A DNA stretch of 64,000 bases from Actinomadura barringtoniae (GTDB lineage Bacteria > Actinomycetota > Actinomycetes > Streptosporangiales > Streptosporangiaceae). The position numbers were made by a program, and so were the translations under genes. Each line of letters begins with the position of its first letter. Within the stretch, counting starts at the first letter, position 1. The stretch is from NCBI RefSeq assembly GCF_017573505.1, contig NZ_JAGEOJ010000009.1:310001-374000 (forward strand), read 5' to 3'. The notes below the pieces were generated by a model, which saw only the letters and a program-made list of their open reading frames with translations, was not told where the DNA came from and ran no database searches. Shown in pieces: positions 43,246 to 54,701 of this stretch.

Positions 43246-43341
43246 CCCGCCTTGCTTGGGGGTGGTCTTCGCAACTCCGTCGAAGCGTGCCGTGATCTTG
43301 TGGCAGCGATCTGCCTAGCGGTCTGGCGAGTGGCGAGGCGT

Positions 43342-43824
43342 TCAGATCGGCGGGCGGATCGTACGCCTGCGGATCGAATCGCCCACGTTGAAGCGGGTCA
43401 GGAGTTGGGCGAGCAGCAAGCGCGTTTCGGCGACACGGTCCGCTCCGAACTCGCTGGCCAATTCCCTGTCGAGTGCCGCACGGTGGCGGCGGGCGGCGTC
43501 CACTGCGGCCTCGCCGTACTCGGTGAGGCGCAGAAGCTTCACACGCGCGTCGACGAGAGAGGGCTCGCGGGTGAGCAGTCCGCGGCGTTCGAGGTCGACG
43601 ACGGCCTTGGACGCGGCCTGCTGGGTGACGTTCATGCGTTCGGCGAGCATGGTGATCGACAGCGGTCCGCTCAGCACGTGCTGGATGACCAGGCCGTCGT
43701 TGAATCGCAGCTCACCGAACCCGTCGGCGGTCAGCCGCCGTTGAACCTCGTCGGCCATGGCCCAGCCGGCGAAGAGAGCGGCCAGCGACAGGTCGATGTT
43801 CTCAGCGGTAGGATTCACAACCAT
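43342..43824 (-). CDS. MarR-family transcriptional regulator
   Basis: 160 residues with a winged helix in the middle (GPLSITMLAERMNVTQQAASKAVVDLERRGLLTREPSLVDAR; the DAR of the wing is typical) flanked by helices for dimerisation. The start ATG at 43824 is on CATG that also holds the ATG of the divergent PNPOx-type gene, both inside a perfect 20-bp palindrome. A frame extends further upstream, but only through the other gene. No room remains for a 5' leader; a leaderless message is likely. It probably represses itself and its neighbour. Confidence 0.9.
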   Translation of the reverse strand: MVVNPTAENIDLSLAALFAGWAMADEVQRRLTADGFGELRFNDGLVIQHVLSGPLSITMLAERMNVTQQAASKAVVDLERRGLLTREPSLVDARVKLLRLTEYGEAAVDAARRHRAALDRELASEFGADRVAETRLLLAQLLTRFNVGDSIRRRTIRPPI

Positions 43825-43838
43825 GGTTGTGAAAACTA
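43809..43838. promoter_or_regulatory. Symmetric overlapping promoters and operator with shared start codons
   Basis: TTCACAACCATGGTTGTGAA (43814-43833) is a perfect 20-bp palindrome. Its centre CCATGG contains both start codons: ATG at 43823 on plus and ATG at 43824 on minus. TAGGAT (43809-43814) on plus and TAGTTT (43838-43833) on minus are candidate -10 boxes, each ending eight bases before its own ATG, so transcription should start at or next to each ATG. A -35-like GCGACA lies 18 bases before the plus -10. The palindrome is the obvious MarR operator. Confidence 0.75.
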
Positions 43839-44317
43839 GCAGACCCGATGCCGGCGTCGTCGGCGACTTCGTCCGCATCGCTCATCGCATCGTCTGGTGC
43901 ACGCTGGCCACCGTGGATCGGCGGGGTCGCCCGCGTTCCCGCGTCGTGCATCCGTACTGGGAGTGCGATGGGGGCGGTGTCACCGGCTGGATGTTCACCC
44001 GCGCGACCTCACCGAAGATCACACACCTCGCCCATCGATCCCAGGTCTCGTGCTCATACTGGGACCCCGCGCACGAGATCGCGGTCGCCGAGTGCGACGG
44101 TGAGATCGCCGACGACGAGGCGACCCGGCACAAGATCTGGGACCTGTTCGCGACCGCGGAAGAGCCGCTCGGCTACGACCCGCGCATCTTGGGCAGCGAG
44201 GACCATCGCGACGAGAGCATCACCGTCATCAGAATGACCCCGTGGCGGCTCGTCACGCCGAACAGATCATGGCAACTGGATCCGTCCAGCGCGGAGCAGG
44301 CCGCCGGGCAGCGCTGA
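43823..44317 (+). CDS. Pyridoxamine 5'-phosphate oxidase-family (FMN/F420 split-barrel) protein
   Basis: 164 residues with a split-barrel fold: CTLATVDRRGRPRSRVVHPYWE is the usual first hairpin, GWMFTRATSPKITHLAHRSQVSCSYWDP the second, and VIRMTPWRLVTPNRSWQL the end. Such proteins bind FMN or F420 and reduce small molecules, or detoxify. Start at the ATG at 43823 (MVVKTS), which overlaps the MarR start codon on the other strand; a GTG at 43829 is a possible later start. Divergent placement suggests induction through MarR. Confidence 0.87.
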   Translation: MVVKTSRPDAGVVGDFVRIAHRIVWCTLATVDRRGRPRSRVVHPYWECDGGGVTGWMFTRATSPKITHLAHRSQVSCSYWDPAHEIAVAECDGEIADDEATRHKIWDLFATAEEPLGYDPRILGSEDHRDESITVIRMTPWRLVTPNRSWQLDPSSAEQAAGQR

Positions 44318-44366
44318 CGTACCCCACAACATCCGAGCCCGCGTCACAACTCGCATCGCCGTTCGG

Positions 44367-45386
44367 TTAACGATCGCCCGGCTTGTCGACGACCTTGCTG
44401 GGCAGGTACGCGATGTTGATCAGCACCTGCCCGACGTGCTGGACTTCTGTGGATTCTCCTAGGCGCCTGGAGGGGGGCTTCGCACCTTGAGGAGAGCCGC
44501 CCTTCGGCGCACCGGCGGACGTGATGGTCCGGTCGCGTGTGGCGACGGTCCGACTCCCCATGAAGTCGTACGTCCTGGGGTCCAGGATCAGCTCTTCGCG
44601 GCCGATGTCGGAGTCCCGGGTCACCGCGATGCCGGGTCGCCCGGCGAGATCGGTGATGTTCTTCTCGATCCGTACACCAGGGATCTTCGCCAGCGCGCGG
44701 AACAGTGCGGCGTTCACCTTGGGGGGCATGATCGGCGCGTCCCTGAAGATCACGAAGATCTGTCCGAAGAGACGTTCGTTCTGGTTGTTTCCGGCGATCT
44801 TCCGGCTGTCCTTGCGCAACCGCGTCAGGAGGGCTCCGGTCTCCGTGGGCAACCCGTTCACGTAGTCGTAGAACTGGCGGGGCGACCTGTCGTCGCCCTC
44901 AAGGCCGGAGTCGTGGACGGTCACCTTCTTCCACTTGGCGTCGTAGTCCGCGGTCTTCGTACCGTCGAACCGCCACCACTGCTCCATCGTCGCCTTGCCG
45001 TTCCGGGCCCAGGGGGCGTTGGAGACGATCAGCTCCGGAACGTAGATCCACTGATCGGGTTTCGGGCGAGGGGCCGTCTGGTTCTCGACGGTCTTGGCCG
45101 CGACCTCCAGGATCCGCAGATCGGCGGAGCCGCTCTCGCCACCGGCCTGTGGCGTCTTGGCCGGGGTGGTCCCGACCTGTGTCGCGACGATCGCCCCCGC
45201 GGTGACCGCCACGACACCGCCGACCATCAGCCGCCGGCGGGTGCGCCGTGCCGAGGCGCGAGGCCGGACCGGCGGCGCGTCGAACTCCGCGTGCAGCCGA
45301 GCCCAGGCCCGTGCCTTGACCGCCGGGTCGTCGGGCGGACCGGCCGGCAGGGTCTCCCGCATGGCGGTCATCACGTCGTCGTTCAT
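44367..45386 (-). CDS. CU044_5270-family membrane protein (partner of ECF sigma)
   Basis: 339 residues: short acidic cytoplasmic N terminus (MTAMRETLPAGPPDDPAVKARAWARL), basic RPRASARRTRRR before a single membrane helix at about 54-72 (MVGGVVAVTAGAIVATQVG), then an extracellular domain with PDQWIYVPELIVS, the EQWWRFDGTK stretch, LPTETGALLTRLRKDS and FDFMGSR-like end (RTYDFMGSRTV). This is the CU044_5270 family, usually encoded after an ECF sigma factor. AGGAG lies five bases before the ATG, which overlaps the sigma stop (ATGA). A regulatory, anti-sigma-like role is likely but unproven. Confidence 0.85.
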   Translation of the reverse strand: MNDDVMTAMRETLPAGPPDDPAVKARAWARLHAEFDAPPVRPRASARRTRRRLMVGGVVAVTAGAIVATQVGTTPAKTPQAGGESGSADLRILEVAAKTVENQTAPRPKPDQWIYVPELIVSNAPWARNGKATMEQWWRFDGTKTADYDAKWKKVTVHDSGLEGDDRSPRQFYDYVNGLPTETGALLTRLRKDSRKIAGNNQNERLFGQIFVIFRDAPIMPPKVNAALFRALAKIPGVRIEKNITDLAGRPGIAVTRDSDIGREELILDPRTYDFMGSRTVATRDRTITSAGAPKGGSPQGAKPPSRRLGESTEVQHVGQVLINIAYLPSKVVDKPGDR

Positions 45387-45973
45387 GCGTACTCCTCTTT
45401 GAAACGAGCGAGGTCGCCGAGGGAGCGGCGGAGCTTCTTGCGGATGCGGTGCAGGCGGGACTGGACGGTGCCCAGTGGCAGGTCGAGCGCCTGGGCCGCC
45501 TCTTCGTAGGTCAGCTCCGCCCAGACGATCATCAGCAGGAGGTCGCGTTCGTGCGCCGACAACCTGCTGAGCGCCGACGCGATCCGTGGAGCGAGGCGCT
45601 GGGCGTTCAGCCGCGCGTCGACGCTGTCGTCGAACGGCGTGATCCATTCGGCGTCCGCCCGCGCGAGCACCTGGTTGCGGCGGCGCTCGGCCCGGCGGTG
45701 CTGGCTGATGAGATTGGTCGCGATGCCGTACAGCCACGGCCGCGCGTCCGTACGGGCCGGGTCGTACCGCTTCCGCGCCTGAAAGGCCGTGGTGAAGACC
45801 TCGGCGCTGACGTCCTCGGCGGCCTCGGGGCCTAGCCGCCGGTAGATGTAGCGGTGGATCTCGTCCCAGTGCCGATGGAAGATCTCGGCGAATCTCTCCG
45901 GGTCCGTGAGGGACGCGCTGATGGCGGCACTGTCGGACACCTCCTCTGCGTCGGGCGGGTTTCTGGGCACCAC
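45383..45973 (-). CDS. ECF-type RNA polymerase sigma factor
   Basis: 196 residues. Region 2 (RFAEIFHRHWDEIHRYIYRRLGPEAAEDVSAEVFTTAFQARKRYD) is intact, followed by PWLYGIATNLISQHRRAERRR and region 4 (ALSRLSAHERDLLLMIVWAELTYEEAAQALDLPLGTVQSRLHRIRKKL). Start at the GTG at 45973, nine bases after AAGGGAG; the GTG at 45940 abuts its own GAGGAG and is less likely. Unlike the sigma remnant at 2.8 kb this one is complete. It forms an operon with the CU044_5270 protein. Signal unknown. Confidence 0.9.
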   Translation of the reverse strand: MVPRNPPDAEEVSDSAAISASLTDPERFAEIFHRHWDEIHRYIYRRLGPEAAEDVSAEVFTTAFQARKRYDPARTDARPWLYGIATNLISQHRRAERRRNQVLARADAEWITPFDDSVDARLNAQRLAPRIASALSRLSAHERDLLLMIVWAELTYEEAAQALDLPLGTVQSRLHRIRKKLRRSLGDLARFKEEYA

Positions 45974-46257
45974 CGGCGAACGCTCCCTTCGGCACGAACA
46001 ATCAACCGGTACTTGGTGCGGCGGCGCCCCGCTGTTCCCCCTTTTCGCCCGTCCACGGCGAGGCGGACGTGAACGTGGCGAAGGCGCCGAGAGCCGAGGG
46101 CAGCGGGATTTCGGTGAGGAGCTGCGGGCGGATCGCCCGGCCGGGGCGCCGAGGAGGCAGCGCAGGCCGATCTCCTGGCGTTCGAGCACCGAGATGACCA
46201 TGGTGTGGGCCGCGCCGGGTGCCCGGAGTTGGGCAGGCGGGCAGGCCGGAGGCGGTG

Positions 46258-46304
46258 AGGCCCGCCGACCGGTCGTTCCGGGACGACGGCGGTGCGGCGG
46301 GCCT
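46258..46304 (-). terminator. Stem-loop after uvrA in the 340-base gap before the sigma gene
   Basis: AGGCCCGCCG (46258-46267) pairs with CGGCGGGCCT (46295-46304), 10 bp with a 27-base loop, ten bases past the uvrA stop on minus. The rest of 45974-46313 should hold the sigma-gene promoter but I see no clear -10/-35; it also contains open frame without homology. Confidence 0.5.
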
Positions 46305-46313
46305 GCCCCTCGG

Positions 46314-49151
<2,838 letters not shown>

Positions 49152-49337
49152 AGCGTTCTTCCCGGTCCTCTTCTGGGCGCAGCGAATGGAGAGACAGCTC
49201 GCTCATCAGGCTAGCGAGGGGGTACGACAGAATTCCCCGTCCAGCGACAACACCGCATCCGGCCGTCGCATTTCGAACCGTACACGTGTTCGAAGATCTC
49301 TCGCCACCGGAACGCGCCGGTGCCGCGTACCTGCGGG

Positions 49338-50009
49338 TCAGGGGCGGCGGGTGAGCCGGTCCAGGACCTCCATCGAACGTACGCAGATCATGTTGCGCGA
49401 CACCGCGAGCCCCTCCTTGACGCGGTCGTCGGCCAGGATCTGGGCGACCTTGCGCCGCCCCATCCCGGCCCACCGCCCGAGGTCCTGCTGGCTGACCGGG
49501 ACCTGCACCACGGTCCCCTCCCCCTCCTCCGCGGGCGCGCCGAATCGGGCGAACAACCGCTTCAGCCGGGTTCCCAGGCGGTGCTCGGCGTCGTCGGGGA
49601 AGTGCGCGATCCGGAGTTCGTTGGCGTCGCGCAGCCGTTCGGCGAGCACCACGGCGACGGCCCACACCCACTCGGGATCGCCGTTCAGCACGGTGCGGAA
49701 GCGGTCGGCGGGCAGCACGACGGCCTGCACCGGGGTCAGCGCCTCCACGCTGGCCGCGCGGGCGCCGCCGTCCACCGCCTCCACCTCGCCGACCAGGTCT
49801 CCCGGGCCGAGTACGTCGAGGATGACGATCTCGCCGTCGCTCTCCGCCCACACCTTCACCGCGCCGGACAGCAGCACGTAGACCTGCGGCGAGCGGTTGT
49901 GCTCACGCATGAGGAACGCGCCCTGCCGGATCAGGACGGTGGTGCCCGCCTCCTCGATGGCCCTGCGCCCCGGCCCGGGCAACGCGTCCCAGAACGTGGT
50001 GATGTCCAT
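49338..50009 (-). CDS. Crp/Fnr-family transcriptional regulator
   Basis: 223 residues. N-terminal cyclic-nucleotide-binding-like barrel (TTVLIRQGAFLMREHNRSPQVYVLLSGAVKVW, VLGPGDLVGEVEAVDGG, ARAASVEALTPVQAVVLPAD) and a C-terminal winged helix (VPVSQQDLGRWAGMGRRKVAQIL). ATG at 50009 follows GGAGG. It shares the barrel-plus-helix layout with the N-terminal part of the giant gene just upstream, so the two may be linked by duplication. Ligand unknown. Confidence 0.88.
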   Translation of the reverse strand: MDITTFWDALPGPGRRAIEEAGTTVLIRQGAFLMREHNRSPQVYVLLSGAVKVWAESDGEIVILDVLGPGDLVGEVEAVDGGARAASVEALTPVQAVVLPADRFRTVLNGDPEWVWAVAVVLAERLRDANELRIAHFPDDAEHRLGTRLKRLFARFGAPAEEGEGTVVQVPVSQQDLGRWAGMGRRKVAQILADDRVKEGLAVSRNMICVRSMEVLDRLTRRP

Positions 50010-50144
50010 CGTCGCCTCCACACGTCCAGTGAACGGGGCAGCACGACGATGGACTGCGTACGACGACACACGTCGGGCCGCCGTCTTTGATCATTCTGCT
50101 GGTCGTTCCGCCGGTCAGATGATCATTCTGCCGTCATGGCGTGA

Positions 50145-53100
50145 TCATTCGACCGGCGGGCCCTCCTCGGTCTCCGCGCCCTCGGCCTCCAGCCACTTGT
50201 CGATGGCCCGCATCCGGCGGTTGCAGTCGGCGACGCCGGTGTGGTCGCCGAGCGCGAGATGGGACTCGGCCAGCCGTTCCAGGGCGAGCCGCTGGCCGCT
50301 GTGGTCGCCCATCTCACGGCGGATCACGATCTCGGTCATGAAGTGCTCGGCGGCGGCACCGTGCCGGTCCAGGCGCTGGCAGGCGCGGCCCATGGTGTGC
50401 AGGGAGTACGCCTGCTCGCGGGTGTCGCCGAGGTCGGCGGCCAGATCCAGCGCCCGCTTCCCGGTCTTGAGCGCCTCGTCCGGCTCGTCGAGGTCCAGGT
50501 AGATCGCGGCGAGGTGGACCACGGCGGTGCCCTCGCTGTGCCGGTCGCCGACCTCGCCGAGCACGCGCAGCGCCTCCAGCTCGGTCTCCAGCGCCTCCTT
50601 GGGCCGCCCGCTGCGGCGCAGCACGAGCGCGTAGGTGTCCAGGCCGGCGCCGAGGCCGTACCGGTCGCCGATCGCGCTGCGGATCCGCAGCGCCTGCTCG
50701 GCGGCGCGTTCGGCCTCGTCGTACAGGCCCAGGCGCAGGTACGTGCGGGCGATCGTGCCGAGCGTGCCGGCGAGCCCGCCCTGCGCGCCGAGCCGGTGGA
50801 ACAGGTCGAGCGCCTCCAGCCCGAGGACGAACGCCTCCTGGTCGCGGTAGAGACGGCGCATGACCATGGCCAGGTGCTCCAGGTCGTGGGCCTCGCCGTG
50901 CTGGTCGCCGATCTCCCGGCGGATCTCCAGCGCGCGTACGAGATGCTCACGCGCCTCCCGGTAGCGGCCGAGCCGCCAGTGCACGATCCCGATCTGCGCC
51001 AGCGCCTCGGCCTCGCCGCTGCGGTCGCCGATCTCGCGGTGCAGCCGCAGCGCGTGCCCGCAGTAGGTGAACGCCTCGGCGAACTTGGCCGCGTCGCACA
51101 TCAGCCGCGCCAGCGTGGTCAGCGCCCGCGCCTCGCCGTGCCGCGCGCCCAGCGTCCGGTAGGTGTGCAGGGCCTTCTCGGCGTCCTGCTGCGCGAGGTC
51201 GCGCAGGCCGAGCGAGGCGTACACCCGCGCCAGCTCGGTGAGCGCCTGCGCCTCGCCGTGCCGGTCGGCCAGTTCCTGGCGAATGTAGAGCGCCTCCAGC
51301 GCGTGCGAGACCGCCTCGTGGATGTCGCCCCGGCGGCGGTGCACCTGGGCGGTGGTCAGCAGGGTCTCGGCGACGCCGGGGATGTCGCCGATCCGGCGGC
51401 GGATCTCCAGCGCGCGGGCAGCGTGCTGGAGAGTGGCGTCGTAGGCGGCGACGCCGAGGTAGCTGCGGGCCAGCGTCTCGTGGCCGCGCGCGACGCCGCT
51501 GCGGTCGCCGAGCGCCTCGTGGATGGCCAGCGAACGGCGGGCGTGCTCGATCGCGGTCGGGTAGCGGCCCAGCGCGCAGTGCACGTCGGCCAGCGTCGCC
51601 AGCGCCAGCGCCTCGCCCAGGTCGTCGGGCGGGTCGGCGGAACGGAACCCGCGCCGCGCGTCCTCGCCGTAGCCGATGGCCTGCACCGAACGCCCCAGGT
51701 CGAAGTGCGCGACCGCCAGGTTGTGCAGCATGACCGCAGCGGCCGCCCAGTCCTCCTCGGTACGGGCCGCGCGCAGTCCCGCCAGGTGGACGGCGATGTT
51801 GTCCTCGCTGTAGCGGCGGAACTCCTGGAAGTCGAACAGCGCGTCCGCCAGCTCCCAGCACGTGCGGTGCAGGCCGAGCCGCGCCGCCAGGTGAACGGCG
51901 GCGACCAGGTTGCGGCGCTCGGCCTCGAACCACGCCAGGCTCCGCGCCCGGTCGTCGGGCGTCGGCGGCTGCGCGAGGGTCTCCACGCCTTCCAGTACGG
52001 GCCGCCGCCCGCGCACCAGCGATTGCCCCAGCTCCCGCGACTCGGCCAGATAACCGGCCAGCAGGCGCCGCTGCGCCGCGAGCCGCTCGTTGTCGGCGTC
52101 CTCGGTGAGGCCGCGTTCACGCGCGTAGTCGCGGAGCAGGTCGTGCATGCGGAACCGTCCGGGTGCCACGTCGTGCACCAGGTAGGCCTGCCGCAGCCCC
52201 TCCAGGCAGTCGCGCGCCTCCTCCAACGGCCGGTCCATGAGCGCGGCCAGCGCGGTCGCGGTGAAGTCCGGCCCGCCGATGAGGCCGAGGCGGCGGAACG
52301 CCTCGCGCTGATCCCGGCGCAGCCCCCGATAGGCGACCTCGAAGGTGGGGCTGAGCACGCCGTGCAGCCCGCCCGCCGGCAGGCCGGGAGGCGGCAGCGG
52401 CAGCATCCCCTCGGGAACGCTCGCCCCGTCGCGGTCGGCCAGCTCCCGTACGGCGTCGGCGATCGTCTCACCGGGGTTCTCCGCGAGCTTGCCCGCCATG
52501 ATGCCGAGCGCCAGCGGCAGGAACCCGCACTCGCTGGCCAGCCGCACCGCCGCCTTGCGCTCGTCGCGGATGCGCGGGTCGCTGGGGCCCAGCACGGCGG
52601 CGATCAGGTCCACCGCCTCCTGCGTCGGCATCTCGCGCAGCTCCAGCGTCCGGATGTCGGCGCCGTCGAGCAGGTCCGGCAGCTGCCACCGGCTGGTCAC
52701 CAGGACCAGCCCGACGCCCATGGCACTGAGCAGCGGCCGGACCTGCTCGGCCCCCGCCGCGTTGTCCAGGATCAGCAGCACGCGCCGGTCGGCCAGCAGT
52801 GAGCGGCACTGCGCGACCAGCTCGTCATCGGTGCGCGGCAGCTGGTCGCCGGGCACGCCGACGCCGCGCAGGACCAGGCCCATCGCCTCGGCCGCGGTGA
52901 TCGGGGTACGCGTCGTGCCGCGCAGGTCGACGAAGATGACTCCGTCGGGGAAGCGCGCCGTGACGCGGTGTGCCCAGTGCAGCGCCAGCGTGGTCTTGCC
53001 GACGCCGGCCATGCCCTGCACGACGACCGCGCGCGGCAGTTCGGCCTGGGAGACCAGCAGGTCGAGCTTGCCGAGGCCGACCGCGCGGCCGGTGAAGTAC

Positions 53101-54020
53101 GGGTTGTCGGGCGGAAGCCGCAGCGCCGACGCCCCTCCCCCGGCGTTCTCCAGCCGTACGGGCGCACGCGTGGCGATGCCGACGCCGCTCGACGACGCGC
53201 CGTTCATGCCGGCGCCGCCCGATCCGCTCCCGGCCAGCGCGACCAGGCCCGTGCCCGGCACCGCCGAGCCGTTGGTCCCGGCGTGCTCCAGCTCGCGCGC
53301 GACCTCCGGCCACTCGTCGCCCCAGGGGCTGGCCGCACGGCGCAGGCCCTCAGGGTCGGTGATGGTGAGCATGCGGCTGCGGTGCTCCATGATTCCCCGG
53401 GTGCGCCACAGCCGGAACCAGCGCACCAGCGTCTCCCGCGAGATCCCCGACCAGTTGGCCAGCTCGGCCTGGGTGAGGCGCAGCGGGATCTCCACGCCCT
53501 GGGACGTGGTCTCGCCGAAGCGGTGGGCCAGCTCCAGCAGGTGGTAGGCCAGCCGCTGCGGATGGTCGGCCGAGCGGACCGCGTGGCGCCGCCCGCCGTA
53601 GGTGCCGCCCTCGGCGATCGTGTGCATCACCGCGTCGGCGACCTGCGGGTTGACCGCCAGCAGGCTCCCGAACTGCCGGCGGTCGATGCGCAGCGCCACG
53701 ACCTGGTCCAGCGCGGCCACGGTGCCGCGCTGCGGGTGCCCCCACGGCGCCAGGGCGCCGACCAGGTCGCCCGGCCCGAACAGATCGATGATCGACTCGT
53801 CGCCCTCGCTGGAGTCCACGAACTCCTTGGCGAGCGCGTTGGTGGTGTTCCGCGCCCCCGCGCGGAACACCACGTAGACCCCACTGGGTGCGACGCCCTG
53901 GTGGGTCAGCATCCCGCCCAGCGGGATCTCGGTGTAGCGCCCCATCGCCCGGAGCGCCTGCCGGTCGGTGACCGCCAGGAGGTCCCAGAAGCTGCCGGGG
54001 CGCACATCATGATCGATCAC
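50145..54020 (-). CDS. Giant Crp-like / NB-ARC / TPR fusion regulator
   Basis: 1291 residues. Residues 1-130 are a cNMP-binding-type barrel (GGMLTHQGVAPSGVYVVFRA, IIDLFGPGDLVGALAPWG); about 180-215 a Crp-type helix-turn-helix (LTQAELANWSGISRETLVRWF); about 240-275 a Gly/Ser/Ala linker; about 310-690 an NB-ARC ATPase with Walker A MAGVGKTTLALHWA, Walker B VLLILDNA, LVTSRWQLPDLL and GFLPLALGIMAG; from about 740 to the end a long array of some thirteen TPR units (for example GEAEALAQIGIVHWRLGRYR, REAREHLVRALEIRREIGDQ). STAND-class proteins act as ligand-triggered switches. GTG at 54020 overlaps the stop of the upstream membrane-protein gene (GTGA). Fusion of a complete Crp module to NB-ARC/TPR in one chain is unusual; it may sense two signals. 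Confidence 0.85.
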   Translation of the reverse strand: MIDHDVRPGSFWDLLAVTDRQALRAMGRYTEIPLGGMLTHQGVAPSGVYVVFRAGARNTTNALAKEFVDSSEGDESIIDLFGPGDLVGALAPWGHPQRGTVAALDQVVALRIDRRQFGSLLAVNPQVADAVMHTIAEGGTYGGRRHAVRSADHPQRLAYHLLELAHRFGETTSQGVEIPLRLTQAELANWSGISRETLVRWFRLWRTRGIMEHRSRMLTITDPEGLRRAASPWGDEWPEVARELEHAGTNGSAVPGTGLVALAGSGSGGAGMNGASSSGVGIATRAPVRLENAGGGASALRLPPDNPYFTGRAVGLGKLDLLVSQAELPRAVVVQGMAGVGKTTLALHWAHRVTARFPDGVIFVDLRGTTRTPITAAEAMGLVLRGVGVPGDQLPRTDDELVAQCRSLLADRRVLLILDNAAGAEQVRPLLSAMGVGLVLVTSRWQLPDLLDGADIRTLELREMPTQEAVDLIAAVLGPSDPRIRDERKAAVRLASECGFLPLALGIMAGKLAENPGETIADAVRELADRDGASVPEGMLPLPPPGLPAGGLHGVLSPTFEVAYRGLRRDQREAFRRLGLIGGPDFTATALAALMDRPLEEARDCLEGLRQAYLVHDVAPGRFRMHDLLRDYARERGLTEDADNERLAAQRRLLAGYLAESRELGQSLVRGRRPVLEGVETLAQPPTPDDRARSLAWFEAERRNLVAAVHLAARLGLHRTCWELADALFDFQEFRRYSEDNIAVHLAGLRAARTEEDWAAAAVMLHNLAVAHFDLGRSVQAIGYGEDARRGFRSADPPDDLGEALALATLADVHCALGRYPTAIEHARRSLAIHEALGDRSGVARGHETLARSYLGVAAYDATLQHAARALEIRRRIGDIPGVAETLLTTAQVHRRRGDIHEAVSHALEALYIRQELADRHGEAQALTELARVYASLGLRDLAQQDAEKALHTYRTLGARHGEARALTTLARLMCDAAKFAEAFTYCGHALRLHREIGDRSGEAEALAQIGIVHWRLGRYREAREHLVRALEIRREIGDQHGEAHDLEHLAMVMRRLYRDQEAFVLGLEALDLFHRLGAQGGLAGTLGTIARTYLRLGLYDEAERAAEQALRIRSAIGDRYGLGAGLDTYALVLRRSGRPKEALETELEALRVLGEVGDRHSEGTAVVHLAAIYLDLDEPDEALKTGKRALDLAADLGDTREQAYSLHTMGRACQRLDRHGAAAEHFMTEIVIRREMGDHSGQRLALERLAESHLALGDHTGVADCNRRMRAIDKWLEAEGAETEEGPPVE

Positions 54021-54511
54021 AGGGTCACCATCGCCATCGTCCAGAAGATGAACAGCACGGCGGTCACCACCCCCCAGACCACCGCCCGCCACGAGAGCTC
54101 GCTGCAGCGGTGGGCGGCGGCCAGCAGCTTGCGCAGCTCGCCGTCGCGCACCCGCGACTCCAGCGCCGTGTCCAGGCCGAACGGCCGCCACGGAACGCCC
54201 GGGTCGAGCGGTGCCCCCGTGTGGCCGCGCACGCTGCTGAGCGCCGCGACCATCGTCATGCGCACCCGGATCACCGTCCCCGCCGAGACGAGGAACGCGA
54301 CCCCCGGAACCAGCAGGAGGAGCAGCGGCAGCGGATCGCGCACGCCGCGCTCGGCCAGCTGGGTCAGCACCCCGACCAGAACCATGACGAGCAGGACCCC
54401 GGCGATGACGGCGTCCTGTGCGCACACCCGTACCAGCGTCGTCGCGTGCCCGAGCATCTCGTCCGGGGAGTCCGCCTCACGCGCCGGGGCGGGGAACGTG
54501 TCCATCGCCAT
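54017..54511 (-). CDS. Small membrane protein co-translated with the NB-ARC regulator
   Basis: 164 residues. Helices at about 34-52 (AVIAGVLLVMVLVGVLTQL), 60-82 (PLPLLLLLVPGVAFLVSAGTVI) and 142-162 (VVWGVVTAVLFIFWTMAM), with a cytoplasmic helical segment between (ESRVRDGELRKLLAAAHRCSEL). The layout recalls the membrane effectors encoded beside nucleotide-signalling sensors (Pycsar-type effector/DUF5706), but I cannot show homology by eye. GGAGG lies seven bases before the ATG. GTGA overlap with the next gene implies equal amounts of the two products and a shared pathway. Confidence 0.6.
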   Translation of the reverse strand: MAMDTFPAPAREADSPDEMLGHATTLVRVCAQDAVIAGVLLVMVLVGVLTQLAERGVRDPLPLLLLLVPGVAFLVSAGTVIRVRMTMVAALSSVRGHTGAPLDPGVPWRPFGLDTALESRVRDGELRKLLAAAHRCSELSWRAVVWGVVTAVLFIFWTMAMVTL

Positions 54512-54701
54512 CGCGTCACCTCCTCTTCTAGGGCTCTTCTGACCTCACACTCCGATCGTGCGCGATGACCGTGTCCATCTTCGTCCGGTACGGCACGGAC
54601 CGACTGCGTCTGGTGACGCATTTCGCCGTGCCGCCGTCCTGCGTGGACTCAGGGCCCGGATAGGGAAGGATGGAACGCGGACCACAGCGACGGGAGGACG
54701 C

